Source: Acidobacteriota bacterium (GTDB taxonomy: Bacteria > Acidobacteriota > Terriglobia > Terriglobales > SCQP01). From it: 64,000 nucleotides of DNA. Positions 8,829 through 17,933 of the stretch are shown here, one piece after another (the stretch's first letter is position 1; each line of letters opens with the position of its first letter). The stretch is taken from the NCBI GenBank assembly GCA_027459505.1, contig DAIDIE010000031.1, positions 142,999 to 206,998 of the forward strand, in the 5' to 3' direction. A model generated the notes under the pieces. The model saw only the letters and a program-made list of their open reading frames with translations, was not told the DNA's origin and did not search any database. A program made the position numbers and the translations under genes.

Positions 8829-9458
8829 ATGACTATCTCATCTGCCGCACCGGCTTTTGCCGGAATTTATCTCCGGGAGTCGATCACTATCCTGGAACAA
8901 CTTGCTGCGAGTTCCGCCTCCGACATAGACCGGATGGCCGCGGCGCTGGCCGCTGTTCGGGATAGCGGTGGCCGCCTGTTTATTCTTGGAGTCGGAGGTG
9001 GCGCAGGCCACGCATCCCACGCGGTTTGCGACTTCCGTAAAATCGCTCAGTTTGAGGCATACGCGCCTAGTGACAACGTCTCGGAATTGACGGCGCGTAC
9101 CAACGATGAAGGCTGGAACAGCGTGTACGAAGCCTGGTTGCGTGGTAGCCGTCTGAGCGGCGCCGATGCGCTACTGGTGTTTTCCGTAGGCGGTGGCGAC
9201 CGCGACCGCAACATTAGCGCCAACCTCGTAGCCGCACTGGACCTAGCCGCGGATCGCGGTTCGGTTATCGCGGCCGTGGTCGGACGCGACGGCGGGCATG
9301 CTGGCAGGGTAGCTCAACATCGCGTCGTGGTTCCGACCGTTGCCAGCGAACGCATTACGCCTCACACTGAATCAATGCAAGCGCTAGTCTGGCACTTGCT
9401 CGTGTCCCATCCGTTGCTGGCCAAAGCGCAGACAAAATGGGAATCAGCGGTAAAATGA
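8829..9458 (+). CDS. gmhA: Sedoheptulose 7-phosphate isomerase (SIS domain)
   Basis: 209 residues with a single SIS domain. The phosphosugar loop reads LFILGVGGGAGHASHAVCDFRK, in place of the G-N-G-G-S of E. coli GmhA. Further marks are VFSVGGGDRDRNISANL and the C-terminal TPHTESMQALVWHLL, where a glutamate and a histidine equivalent to the GmhA catalytic pair are found. GmhA turns D-sedoheptulose 7-phosphate into D-glycero-D-manno-heptose 7-phosphate. It resembles the GmhA-like SIS proteins encoded beside hddA in GDP-heptose loci. The stop overlaps the gmhB start (ATGA). Confidence 0.8.
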   Translation: MTISSAAPAFAGIYLRESITILEQLAASSASDIDRMAAALAAVRDSGGRLFILGVGGGAGHASHAVCDFRKIAQFEAYAPSDNVSELTARTNDEGWNSVYEAWLRGSRLSGADALLVFSVGGGDRDRNISANLVAALDLAADRGSVIAAVVGRDGGHAGRVAQHRVVVPTVASERITPHTESMQALVWHLLVSHPLLAKAQTKWESAVK

Positions 9459-9997
9459 AGCGCCGTGCGGTCTTTCTCGACCGGGACGGTGTCCTTAACC
9501 GGACGACTTGGATTGCTGGCATTCCCCGTTCGCCGGCCACTGTTCAAGAAATGGAAATTCTGCCAGGTGTGCCTGCAGCTTGCCAGCGTCTGGCGGTCGC
9601 GGGGTTTCTGTTGATCGTTGTGACGAACCAACCCGACGTGGCCCGCGGCAAGCTAGAACGCGCCGAAGTCGAAGCTATGCACCGCCGCTTATCGTTGCTG
9701 GTCCCCGTCGATGATGTATATGTCTGTCTTCATGACGACGCCGACCGCTGCGTCTGCCGCAAACCTAAACCGGGACTGCTGCTCGCGGCGGCGCTGAAGT
9801 GGGGGATCGACTTGGCAGCAAGCTTCATGATCGGCGATCGGGACAAGGATATCCACGCTGGCCAACAAGCTGGATGTACGTCCATCCTGGTTGGCGATCA
9901 TATCGGCAGCGCGCTCCCGGACTTCCATTGCGCGGATTTGCCGACGGCGACGGAGTGGATTCTTTCGCAGCTTTCCGCGGATGTCCAGGGCGCATGA
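9455..9997 (+). CDS. gmhB: D-glycero-D-manno-heptose 1,7-bisphosphate 7-phosphatase (HAD)
   Basis: 180 residues from the ATG at 9455, which forms an ATGA overlap with gmhA; an ATG at 9437 is also possible. The HAD nucleophile motif is FLDRDGVLNRTTW, motif II is IVVTNQPDVARG and motif III is MIGDRDKDIHAGQQAG. A C-x-H...C-x-C cluster (CLHDDADRCVCRKPKPG) matches the zinc loop of GmhB, which sets it apart from the related histidinol-phosphatase. It removes the 7-phosphate from heptose 1,7-bisphosphate before guanylyl transfer. It overlaps the next gene by 4 bases. Confidence 0.9.
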   Translation: MKRRAVFLDRDGVLNRTTWIAGIPRSPATVQEMEILPGVPAACQRLAVAGFLLIVVTNQPDVARGKLERAEVEAMHRRLSLLVPVDDVYVCLHDDADRCVCRKPKPGLLLAAALKWGIDLAASFMIGDRDKDIHAGQQAGCTSILVGDHIGSALPDFHCADLPTATEWILSQLSADVQGA

Positions 9998-10818
9998 GCG
10001 AGTTGTCCTCATTGTCGGTGTTAATAACAGGGGCAGGCCGTGGAATCGGCTTGGCTACGGCGCGTGCTTTCGCTCAAAGAGGCGCCCGCCTCACAATTGT
10101 TGCCCGTTCCCAAGCTGAGATCCGGGAGGCCGCCGCAAGCCTGCCGGGCGCCCCGGCGCACGCTGCCTACGCCGCGGATGTCGGCGATCCTGAACAATGC
10201 GGTCAGGCCGTGGCTCACGCCGTGGCGCGCTTTGGGGGCCTAAGCGTACTCATCAATGCCGCGGGCATTCATGGCGCCATCGGCAATTTCTGGACGATCG
10301 AACCAGAGGACTGGCTGAACGCCGTTCGGATTAATCTTCAGGGCACCTGGGCAATGATGCGCTATGCGGTTCCTCACCTGGCTAGGACCCGAGGCTCGAT
10401 CATTAATTTTGCTGGTGGCGGTGATGGACCTATGTCTGGGTTTAGTGCGTACGGCGCTTCCAAAGCGGCCGTTATCCGCTTCACGGAGACAGCGGCAGAG
10501 GAGCTGCGGCCAGTCGGCGTTCGGGTGAATGTCATAGCTCCTGGCGCGGTGAATACCCGTTTGCTGGATCGGGCGCTTGCCGCAGGTGAAGAGCGCGTTG
10601 GTCCCCATCATTACCAGGCGCTGCTTAGACAGCGCGAAAGCGGGGGCGTTTCCGCCGAACATGCCGCCGAGCTCTGCCTCTTTCTAGCCAGCTCCCGCGC
10701 TGAATCGCTTACCGGCAAATATTTGAGTGCGGTCTGGGACGATTGGCGGAATTGGAATGACGAAGAGATTCAAGCGATTGCGGGGTCGACGCGCCTGAAC
10801 CTCCGCCGGATCAAGTAA
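9994..10818 (+). CDS. Short-chain dehydrogenase/reductase (classical SDR)
   Basis: About 274 residues from the ATG in an ATGA overlap with gmhB. The cofactor motif LITGAGRGIGLATA (T-G-x3-G-I-G) is near the N-terminus, an N-A-A-G type segment is in LINAAGIHGAIG and the catalytic Y-x3-K is in YGASKAAVIRF. The C-terminal half ends with TGKYLSAVWDDWRNW. It is the last gene of the plus-strand operon. Fatty-acid-type FabG function is unlikely in this place. Oxidation or reduction of a sugar nucleotide (for example a GDP-heptose derivative) is the better guess, but the substrate is not known. Confidence 0.75.
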   Translation: MSELSSLSVLITGAGRGIGLATARAFAQRGARLTIVARSQAEIREAAASLPGAPAHAAYAADVGDPEQCGQAVAHAVARFGGLSVLINAAGIHGAIGNFWTIEPEDWLNAVRINLQGTWAMMRYAVPHLARTRGSIINFAGGGDGPMSGFSAYGASKAAVIRFTETAAEELRPVGVRVNVIAPGAVNTRLLDRALAAGEERVGPHHYQALLRQRESGGVSAEHAAELCLFLASSRAESLTGKYLSAVWDDWRNWNDEEIQAIAGSTRLNLRRIK

Positions 10819-10840
10819 TTGTTGCCTGGGTGTACTCGAA

Positions 10841-12991
10841 TCAGCGCAGGATGCGAATGTAGTAGTTTTGAGGATTGGCTGTGATGGCTGCTGCTGCGCG
10901 GTTGCACAGTTCGACCGTTACGGTGTCGGCAGCACTTATGAAGGAGCCTTCAATTGCCAACCCAATGGCCTCGCCGCTTGCCGGCGTCACCACGACGGCC
11001 ATCCCAGGGGTGGCGCCCGCCACAGCCACGCTTGTGCTCGCGCAAGTTCCCGCAGCGATTACTCCAGGCCCCCATGCGTTGAGTGTGGCAGATATGGGCA
11101 ATTGATTCGCTAAAGCTGGTGGCGCGCCAGCATCCGCCAAATCATAGCCGTTAGCTGCAAGTTCAACTGCATTTCCGCTTGCTCCCGCCGCCTCCAACCC
11201 CACAACGAAGAGATCGCCTTGATTGTTGTCGTCGAATTTGAGGCGATGGCTGCCGCTGTCGGCCCATACCCAATCCGCCCCGCCCGCCCCGCCCGCGTTT
11301 CCCAACTCCTCTAGGCGTTCCACCCCATGCAACTCCTCGGGTAGCGGCGTTCCCGCACCGGCTTGATTGCTGGTCATCGCCGTTCCCGACCCTTGATCCA
11401 ATACCGGCGTTCCCGCACTTTGGGAAAAAAAGTGATTGCCGCTGACGATCGCGTTGGAGGTGGACGAACCAATTAGGAGGTCGTAGCTGGGCGCGTTTAC
11501 GCCGCTCGAGCTGTTATCGACAATGCTGGGGTCAGAGTCGTCGTTCGGCTGAGTTGCGGACAAAAGATAGCCGTCGCGGCCCGGCGTCAGGCAGCGGTTC
11601 CCGATCGCAGAGTCGTTTTTCAGAAATGTGCCCGCTTCAGTTATCGCGGAATCGTCCCACGTAATACAGTCCAGTTTCGGCCTGATGATCGTGTTGTCAG
11701 CGGCTGTCTCATCCTCGGCGATTTGACCATTGAATCCCCGGAATCGAATTCCGGTTTGGCCCACATTTTCAATATAGTTACCTATCGCTCTGTTGCCGAT
11801 CGCGTCGAAGCCGGGAATGGCAGCCATCTGTATCCCATCTGTATCCACACCGAGAGCGCTGTTTTGCCCGACGTTCCGTATGACGTTGTGGCTTGCGAGG
11901 TTGTAGCGCCCACCGCCGAAGTCGATGGCGTTAGAGGCCAAGTCGTGGAAGGTGTTCCCTTGTATTACCATGTGCTGGGAGCCGCCGCCAGCAAGGACCC
12001 CCTCGTTGCCGCCGTTTCGGAACTCACACGCTTCGATCAGCCAGCCATCGTTGTACCCTCCGGTATTCACCTCGTCGCCCCCCCACCCCTCCAGCGTGTC
12101 ATCCTCCAGGGTGACGCGCGTGCTGCCAGCGTCCCTCCATGCGCAGGTTCCGTCAGCGACGGTAGCGCCAGAGATCGCCGGCCAAGGATTCGCGGGCATA
12201 TTCGCTGCGGACGGCTCCTGCGCAGAGCTGACGCAGGAGGTTGCCATCTCGACATAGTACCGTCCGTTCTCTTGTCCACCGCTCAGTGTCGGGACCACGG
12301 TCGCCCCTGCTCGATATGGGGCTGATGGCGACCATGTGTCATATCCACCATTAACTCCCATAACGCTACTTGCAGTTCCAGGTCCCACCAGATCGCAATG
12401 CTCAATGATGTCTCCGGCGCTTACGTCTATGCCGGCACCGGTAACGCTGGTACTCCATACGATTGCCGTTTCCCGTCGATTGGCGCAGTTTAGCCGCATT
12501 GATGGAGGCGCCCGCAAGGTGGCGTTTATAACGTAATGCCCTGGTGGAACGTCGACGGAAGTTGTCCCGCTGCCAGCCAAAGCGTTCATCGCCTCTTGAA
12601 ATCCGGCAGTTGCCGAGATCACGTTCACCCTTCCGGGGTGGGCGTGGGCGAACACCGCAGTAAACTGGCACTCGCTGCTATTCGCATGGCAGTTGGTCCA
12701 GGTGGGAATCACAATTTCGGCTGCCTCGCCAGTGTCGACTAGCAACGGCGTTCCCACGCTAATCGCGGGCTCGGTACCGCGCCCAGCGACTGTGAAAGAA
12801 CCGTTTTCCACTGCGAGCGTGGCCGTGCCGGGCGCGGCATTACCTGATTCGATGATTGCGACCCAATTGGAAAATTCGCGGGGCGTGAGGCTTCGAAATG
12901 TCTGCCCGGAAACGCTGGTCGCCAGCGCGCCGAGAGAGAGGATAAAGATTGTCATGAAGCGCCGCGCGTTTCGATGCAGTTCCACCGCCAT
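10841..12991 (-). CDS. Secreted right-handed beta-helix protein
   Basis: About 716 residues. The ATG at 12991 is used; a TTG three bases upstream has slightly better spacing to an AGGAG site. A signal peptide (about residues 1-30, FILSLGALATSVSGQ) directs export. The middle (about 180-520) has parallel beta-helix rungs with asparagine ladders, such as VIQGNTFHDLASNAIDFG and YNLASHNVIRNVG. The C-terminal module ends VELCNRAAAAITANPQNY. Such folds occur in polysaccharide lyases, depolymerases and surface adhesins. It converges on the exopolysaccharide operon with 22 bases between stops, so action on that polymer is plausible. No catalytic residues can be assigned. Confidence 0.7.
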   Translation of the reverse strand: MAVELHRNARRFMTIFILSLGALATSVSGQTFRSLTPREFSNWVAIIESGNAAPGTATLAVENGSFTVAGRGTEPAISVGTPLLVDTGEAAEIVIPTWTNCHANSSECQFTAVFAHAHPGRVNVISATAGFQEAMNALAGSGTTSVDVPPGHYVINATLRAPPSMRLNCANRRETAIVWSTSVTGAGIDVSAGDIIEHCDLVGPGTASSVMGVNGGYDTWSPSAPYRAGATVVPTLSGGQENGRYYVEMATSCVSSAQEPSAANMPANPWPAISGATVADGTCAWRDAGSTRVTLEDDTLEGWGGDEVNTGGYNDGWLIEACEFRNGGNEGVLAGGGSQHMVIQGNTFHDLASNAIDFGGGRYNLASHNVIRNVGQNSALGVDTDGIQMAAIPGFDAIGNRAIGNYIENVGQTGIRFRGFNGQIAEDETAADNTIIRPKLDCITWDDSAITEAGTFLKNDSAIGNRCLTPGRDGYLLSATQPNDDSDPSIVDNSSSGVNAPSYDLLIGSSTSNAIVSGNHFFSQSAGTPVLDQGSGTAMTSNQAGAGTPLPEELHGVERLEELGNAGGAGGADWVWADSGSHRLKFDDNNQGDLFVVGLEAAGASGNAVELAANGYDLADAGAPPALANQLPISATLNAWGPGVIAAGTCASTSVAVAGATPGMAVVVTPASGEAIGLAIEGSFISAADTVTVELCNRAAAAITANPQNYYIRILR

Positions 12992-14049
12992 CAAGGACGT
13001 CTCCTGGTTTCATCAATCGGTGTTCGACGGCCACTCAAACCCGGGGGCAGATCGGACCTGATCGGGCAGGGCGGCGACGTCGCAGCGACAATTGTCGTAT
13101 GTTTTGCGCTTGCTCATGGAGCAAGCCATCGCTGCTACATATGATGGTGCTAAATCCACCTGAAGGTGCCTCTTGAATTGTGACTTAATATTGGCATAAA
13201 TGTGACATTACTGGAATTTCGCTTCGACGTCCGTTTGGAGGCAAATAGTGTGGCAGGCGATCCAAACCAGGTTTTGGCGTGTCTTCACGCCTCCTTCCCG
13301 AGGTAAACGCAGCTACACTGCTGTCCAAATTAACGCGAATCGGGTTGGACCGGTAGTGAAAACGTTGGGGAAAGCGGGGGCGTAGACGCCCGCGCGCGTT
13401 CATGTTGGGGGCGCCGAGCCGGCTTCTGGTTGTGCTGGGAGCGATTCTGCTGTCCCAGTTAGGGTTACGGAAGTGACGCAGCTAGGCTTTGCCCTCTTTA
13501 TCTCCGAGGGCAGCAGCGGCCAGGCGCTGCAGAGGGGATTTATGCGAGAACAAAGCCGGTAACGGCGAAGAAACGGAAGCAATGCTTGGCAGTCCGTGAC
13601 TGCCGCTTTCAACCGGGAAATGTCGCTGATGGGAGAACTGAAATTGGGCGGTTGCGGCGCACGGTTGGCGCCGGTTTTCCAGGAGAAGGCGCCCGCAACT
13701 GCCTGGCCAAGCATGAGGGGTTTACGAAAGTCGCTTTGCGCCCGCAAGCTGCTTGCGCCAAACAGAGTCAATAAAGCAAAGGTCCGTTGGAAGCGCGAAG
13801 GCTGCCTCAAGCCGGTGTCACGGCCGAGGGCCGCGCTGCTCTGGAATACTAAGTAAGATGGGTGGAGGTCCGCGGGCGGGTGTTTTCTGAATTGTCACTT
13901 TTTTGTCGCATTATTGTTACGAACTCCGCAGCTGGTGAAGTTAGCTGGACCATGCCAGGGAGGCGGCTGGAGACAAGCTGCAGTTTTGAGGCGCAGGAGC
14001 GGTATGTGCGCTGCGCCGCCACCTGCTTTCGCCGTGTGAGTTTCCTCTG
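12992..14049. other. Non-coding or decayed stretch of about 1 kb
   Basis: No convincing gene is seen between the beta-helix protein and the epimerase remnant. A minus-strand frame at 13810-13400 starts with a TTG and a signal-peptide-like stretch (FALLTLFGASSLRAQSDF), but has no ribosome site and its second half looks random; it may be the remnant of an exported protein. A perfect 8-bp hairpin with a 3-base loop (gcttgctc/gagcaagc) lies at 13108-13126 without a T-run. Two AT-rich patches (about 13170-13205 and 13885-13920) stand out from the GC-rich surroundings. The first contains TTGAAT-16-CATAAA, a weak promoter-like pair pointing right. Confidence 0.4.
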
Positions 14050-15002
14050 CTACTGGGCAGCGGCGCGGCTGGTCTCCTGCTGGCGGCACCAATCGAGCGT
14101 CAGGCGCAGTCCTTCTTCAACGCCGACAGCGGGATGATCGCCAAGGTCGCGAGCGGCTTCGGAGATGTCAGCAAGCGAGTGTTTAACTTCGCCGCTGCGT
14201 TCCGGTCTATAGTTGGGGCGCACCGCGCTTCCAACCTCGGAAGCGAGAAGTCATAAATTTAGTTGAGTGTAACCCGCGGGCTGCAGCCGACGCTATAAGC
14301 GCGCCCGAGGGGCGCGGCAGATTGCCGCGCCAGCAGGTTGGCGGAAATCACGGTGTCGATGTAAGTGAAGTCGCGGGAGGTCTCACCATCGCCGTTAATG
14401 GTGCAGGGCTGGCCGCGCAGCAAGCGGGTGATGAAGACGGAGAGCACGCCAGAGTAAGGGGAACCCGGGTCCTGGGCTGGGCCAAACACGTTGAAATAGC
14501 GCAGTGTCACGGTTTCGAGTCCGTGGCAGAGGGTAAAGGCGCGGCAGTACTGTTCACCGGCAAGCTTCGCGACCGCGTAAGGGGAACGTGGCGCGACGGG
14601 CATATCGTCGCGTTTGGGCAGGGTAGGGGTGTCGCCGTAAGCCGACGAGGAGCCGGCGTAAACGACGCGCTTGACGCCGTTGCGATGGGCGGCCCATAGC
14701 AGATTGACGGTTCCGGTGGCGCAGGCGTGGTGGGAGGAGATTGGATCGGCAACCGAGCGCGGCACAGACGGAAGCGCGGCCTGGTGAAACACGAAATCAA
14801 CGCCGCGGCAGGCGGCTTCGCAGGTAGCGAGATCGGTGATGTCACCTTCCATGAGCTCGGCGCGTTCGAGGCCGGTCAAGTTATGGCGGTGGCCGGTTGC
14901 AAAATTGTCCAGAATCCGGACCTGCTCACCTTGCGAGAGAAGCCGCCGGATCAGGTTTGAGCCGATAAAACCGGCGCCGCCGGTTACGAGATTGAGGGGC
15001 AT
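14050..15002 (-). pseudogene. UDP-sugar 4-epimerase/dehydratase (WbpP-like), broken by a stop codon and a frameshift
   Basis: The first 247 codons (15002-14262) encode a normal extended SDR: VTGGAGFIGSNLIRR, YAGSSSAYGDTP, SPYAVAKLAGE and RYFNVFGPAQDP. At 14259-14261 the frame meets TAA where the sequence suggests GAA. About 14 bases further on, one base is missing near 14246. In the restored frame the homology continues: VRPNYRPERSGEVKHS, LADISEAARDLG, VEEGLRLTLDWCR, ending at the TAG at 14050-14052. Repaired, the protein would be about 317 residues, the family's normal length. The enzyme would have made UDP-GalNAc/GalNAcA-type sugars for surface polymers. The lesions may be real decay or assembly errors; both fall within about 15 bases. 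Confidence 0.8.
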
Positions 15003-15179
15003 TCGATTATTCTCGAACGAATTGCGGAGGCCGCAACACAGAAAGTAATTTGGATGGCATCCATTAAAGCCGGAGTCGCGGCACCGACCATCGGGCCGCC
15101 CCTTCTCCAGCTTATCAAACGCGCGCCTGCCGCAACAGAGCGGCAGAACCTGCGAGTGATGGCCGCTTCAAAAGACAAT

Positions 15180-15725
15180 TTAGTCCCGCAGTTCGGTTTG
15201 GCTGAGCAGGGGGGCGGCTCGATCTTTGGCGGAAAGCAGCGGAGGTTGCGACAGGGGCCAATCGATCGCCAAGGCGGGATCATCCCAGCGAATCGAGCGC
15301 TGTTGCTGTGGAGCGTAATAGGCGGTCAGCCTGTAGAGCACTTCAGCACGTTCCGACATCACCAGGAAGCCATGAGCGAAACCGGGAGGAATCCACATCT
15401 GGCGGCGGTTTTCGGCCGAGAGCAACTCGGCCGCCCACTGGCCGAAAGTAGGTGAGTCAGGGCGGATATCCACGGCTACGTCAAAGATCGATCCCTGGAT
15501 GGCGCGCACCAGTTTGCCCTGGGGCTGGCGAATCTGATAGTGCAGGCCGCGCAGCACGTTGTGGCTGGATTGCGAGTGGTTCTCCTGCACAAACATCACT
15601 GGAGCGCCCGCCGCCTCGTCAAAGGCTTGTTGGTTATAGCTCACCATCAAAAATCCGCGTTCGTCGTGAAAAACTTCCGGTTCCAGCAGGAGCAGGCCAG
15701 GAATTGAGAGTTGATGAAATTTCAA
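15180..15725 (-). CDS. rfbC: dTDP-4-dehydrorhamnose 3,5-epimerase
   Basis: 181 residues, the normal length. The cupin core shows [20 protein letters not shown], with the catalytic histidine in R-G-L-H-Y, then [19 protein letters not shown] and [15 protein letters not shown]. RmlC inverts C3 and C5 of dTDP-4-keto-6-deoxyglucose on the way to dTDP-L-rhamnose. The start overlaps the rfbA stop by 4 bases (ATGA), so the two are co-translated. The next enzyme of the route, RmlD, is not found in this window. Confidence 0.93.
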   Translation of the reverse strand: MKFHQLSIPGLLLLEPEVFHDERGFLMVSYNQQAFDEAAGAPVMFVQENHSQSSHNVLRGLHYQIRQPQGKLVRAIQGSIFDVAVDIRPDSPTFGQWAAELLSAENRRQMWIPPGFAHGFLVMSERAEVLYRLTAYYAPQQQRSIRWDDPALAIDWPLSQPPLLSAKDRAAPLLSQTELRD

Positions 15726-16606
15726 CGATCTTTCCCTTCGTTGAGAAGTTGGGTGAGGTACTTTCCGTAGCTGTTGTTGGCCAGGCTGGCAGCCAAGGCG
15801 GCCAATTGGGGCACGTCAATCCATCCCTGGCGAAAGGCAATCTCCTCCGGGCAGGCGATCTTCTGCCCCTGACGCTGTTCAAGAGTGGCAATGAACTGCC
15901 CAGCCTGCAGCAGCGATTCGTGCGTGCCGGTGTCGAGCCAGGCAAAGCCGCGGCCCATGATTTCAACGGTGAGCTTGTGCCGTTGCAGGTAGAGGCGGTT
16001 CAGGTCGGTGATTTCCAACTCCCCGCGGGGCGAAGGGTTCAACTGTGTGGCCAGCTCAGGAGCGGCGCCGTCATAAAAATAGAGGCCCGTGACGGCAAAG
16101 GGAGAGCGCGGTTGAGCGGGCTTCTCTTCAATGCTGGCGGCGTTACCCGCGGCGTCAAAACAAACCACGCCATAGCGCTGAGGAGTATCGACATGGTAGG
16201 CGAAGATAGTGGCGCCCTCGGTTCTGGCCGCCGCGCGGACCAGCAAGGCCGATAGTTCGTGGCCGTAAAAAAGGTTGTCGCCAAGGGCCAGCGCGCAAGG
16301 CGCTCCGGCGAGGAATTCGCGGGCTATGATCAAAGCTTGCGCCAGGCCCTCTGGGCGCGGCTGCACTGCGTAGGAAATGAACATTCCCCACTGTGTGCCG
16401 TCCGACAGGAGCTGCTGGAAGCGAGGTGTGTCCTGCGGTGTGGAGATGACCAGGACCTCGCGAATACCCGCCAGCATGAGAGTACTGAGCGGGTAATAAA
16501 TCATGGGCTTGTCGAAGACCGGGAGGAGCTGTTTCGAGATGGCGATCGTAGCGGGATGGAGGCGGGTGCCGGCACCGCCCGCCAAAATAATGCCTTTGCG
16601 ATTCAC
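15722..16606 (-). CDS. rfbA: Glucose-1-phosphate thymidylyltransferase
   Basis: 294 residues. The pyrophosphorylase signature [16 protein letters not shown] is at the N-terminus, followed by [27 protein letters not shown] with the metal-binding aspartate, and [20 protein letters not shown]. All are standard RmlA features. It makes dTDP-glucose from dTTP and glucose 1-phosphate. A copy of the dispersed repeat lies directly upstream, between rfbB and rfbA, so expression from an rfbB promoter would have to read through it. Confidence 0.95.
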   Translation of the reverse strand: MNRKGIILAGGAGTRLHPATIAISKQLLPVFDKPMIYYPLSTLMLAGIREVLVISTPQDTPRFQQLLSDGTQWGMFISYAVQPRPEGLAQALIIAREFLAGAPCALALGDNLFYGHELSALLVRAAARTEGATIFAYHVDTPQRYGVVCFDAAGNAASIEEKPAQPRSPFAVTGLYFYDGAAPELATQLNPSPRGELEITDLNRLYLQRHKLTVEIMGRGFAWLDTGTHESLLQAGQFIATLEQRQGQKIACPEEIAFRQGWIDVPQLAALAASLANNSYGKYLTQLLNEGKDR

Positions 16607-16618
16607 ACACTCTCCTTA

Positions 16619-16808
16619 CGAGCCAGGGCCGAGTCGAACTGCTTTCGAGTTCGAAATCGCAGGCCGAAGCGCTAGCAAAGGTCCGGGGTTGCCTTCAAGG
16701 TTCCGCACCGCTGGCGACTAGTAAAGCCCGGCCACCATTCGTGAGCTTCGGCCGGTCGTGAGCTTCGGCCGGAGGCCGAAGCGGGTGGAATAAAAACGGC
16801 CGTTCCGC
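16619..16808 (+). repeat. Dispersed intergenic repeat, copy 1
   Basis: 190 bp, starting CGAGCCAGGGCCGAGTCGAA and ending GGCCGTTCCGC. It contains the palindrome TTTCGA-GT-TCGAAA and the inverted pair GGCCGAAG...CTTCGGCC. A local duplication of about 16 bp (gtgagcttcggccggt, seen twice around 16741-16772) lengthens this copy. It lies between rfbB and rfbA. Confidence 0.9.
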
Positions 16809-16871
16809 CTCCGGAACCAGGGTCGCGCTCTATCTGCGGACCTGCAGAAGGGCGCCCTGAGCAGTTGCCGC

Positions 16872-17933
16872 CTAAGAGGCGCCGTACTGGCGCTCGATCC
16901 ACGTCCGGTAGGCGCCGGATGCTACCTCGTTGTTGACCCAGCTCTTATTTTCGAGGTACCAGTTTACCGTCTTGCGCAGGCCAGACTGAAAAGTTTCGCG
17001 GGGCCGCCAGTTTAGTTCTCTGACGAGTTTTGAGCTGTCGATGGCATAGCGGCGGTCATGGCCGGGGCGATCGGCAACGAAAGAAATCTGCTGGCGGTAT
17101 GTTTGGCCGTCGGGCCGCGGTTTTTGCTCATCAAGGATTGCACAAAGACTTTCGACCAGCTCGATATTGCTCCGTTCCGTACCGGCGCCGATGTTGTAGG
17201 TCTCCCCCACCCGGCCGCCGCTCAAAACCATCCTGATGGCGGCGCAGTGATCGCCGACGTAGAGCCAGTCGCGCACGTTTTTGCCATCACCGTAGATGGG
17301 TAAGGGCTGACCGTTCACGGCGCGATGGATGACCAGGGGAATCAGTTTTTCCGGGAACTGGAACGGGCCATAGTTGTTGGAGCAGTTGGTGGTGAGTACC
17401 GGAAGGCCGTAGGTGTGGTGGTAAGCGCGCACCAGATGATCGGAGCCGGCCTTGCTGGCCGAATACGGGCTGTTGGGTTCGTAGCGATTGGTCTCGCGGA
17501 AAGGCGGATCATCAGGACCGAGCGAACCGTAGACCTCGTCAGTCGAAACATGCAGGAAACGGAATTGGGATCTGGTTGGCTCGGGCAAGGAACTCCAGTA
17601 CTGCCGGACAGCCTGCAGAAGGCGGAAGGTTCCGACCACGTTGGTCTGAATGAAGTCTTCCGGGCCGTGGATGGAGCGGTCCACGTGGGACTCAGCGGCG
17701 AAGTTGACCACGGCGCGCACGGAGTGGCGGCGGAGCAGTTCGGCCACCAGCCCTTCATCGCCGATATCGCCGCGCACAAAGATGTGGCGATCCGGCGGGA
17801 GGCCGTGCAAGTTCTGCAGGTTGCCCGCGTAGGTGAGCTTGTCGAGGTTGAGGACGGGCTCGGGGCCTGTCCGCAGCCAGTCTTGAACGAAATTGGCGCC
17901 AATGAAGCCGGCGCCGCCGGTAACGAGAATCAT
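16872..17933 (-). CDS. rfbB: dTDP-glucose 4,6-dehydratase
   Basis: 353 residues. The ATG is preceded by AGGA. The Rossmann motif is VTGGAGFIGANFVQDW; the family-specific segments are FAAESHVDRSIHGPEDFIQT, HVSTDEVYGSLG, and YSASKAGSDHLVRAY carrying the Y-x3-K pair. It then has NCSNNYGPFQFPEKLIPL and GDGKNVRDWLYVGDH. All are textbook RmlB. It dehydrates dTDP-glucose to dTDP-4-keto-6-deoxyglucose. It is the first gene of the leftward rml group. Confidence 0.95.
   Translation of the reverse strand: MILVTGGAGFIGANFVQDWLRTGPEPVLNLDKLTYAGNLQNLHGLPPDRHIFVRGDIGDEGLVAELLRRHSVRAVVNFAAESHVDRSIHGPEDFIQTNVVGTFRLLQAVRQYWSSLPEPTRSQFRFLHVSTDEVYGSLGPDDPPFRETNRYEPNSPYSASKAGSDHLVRAYHHTYGLPVLTTNCSNNYGPFQFPEKLIPLVIHRAVNGQPLPIYGDGKNVRDWLYVGDHCAAIRMVLSGGRVGETYNIGAGTERSNIELVESLCAILDEQKPRPDGQTYRQQISFVADRPGHDRRYAIDSSKLVRELNWRPRETFQSGLRKTVNWYLENKSWVNNEVASGAYRTWIERQYGAS

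Noticed and set aside
13108..13126. Perfect 8-bp hairpin as a terminator
   Set aside because: No T-run on either strand and no gene ending nearby.
13400..13810. Minus-strand ORF with a signal-peptide-like N-terminus
   Set aside because: TTG start without ribosome site; only the first 40 residues look protein-like. Kept as a possible remnant, not called.
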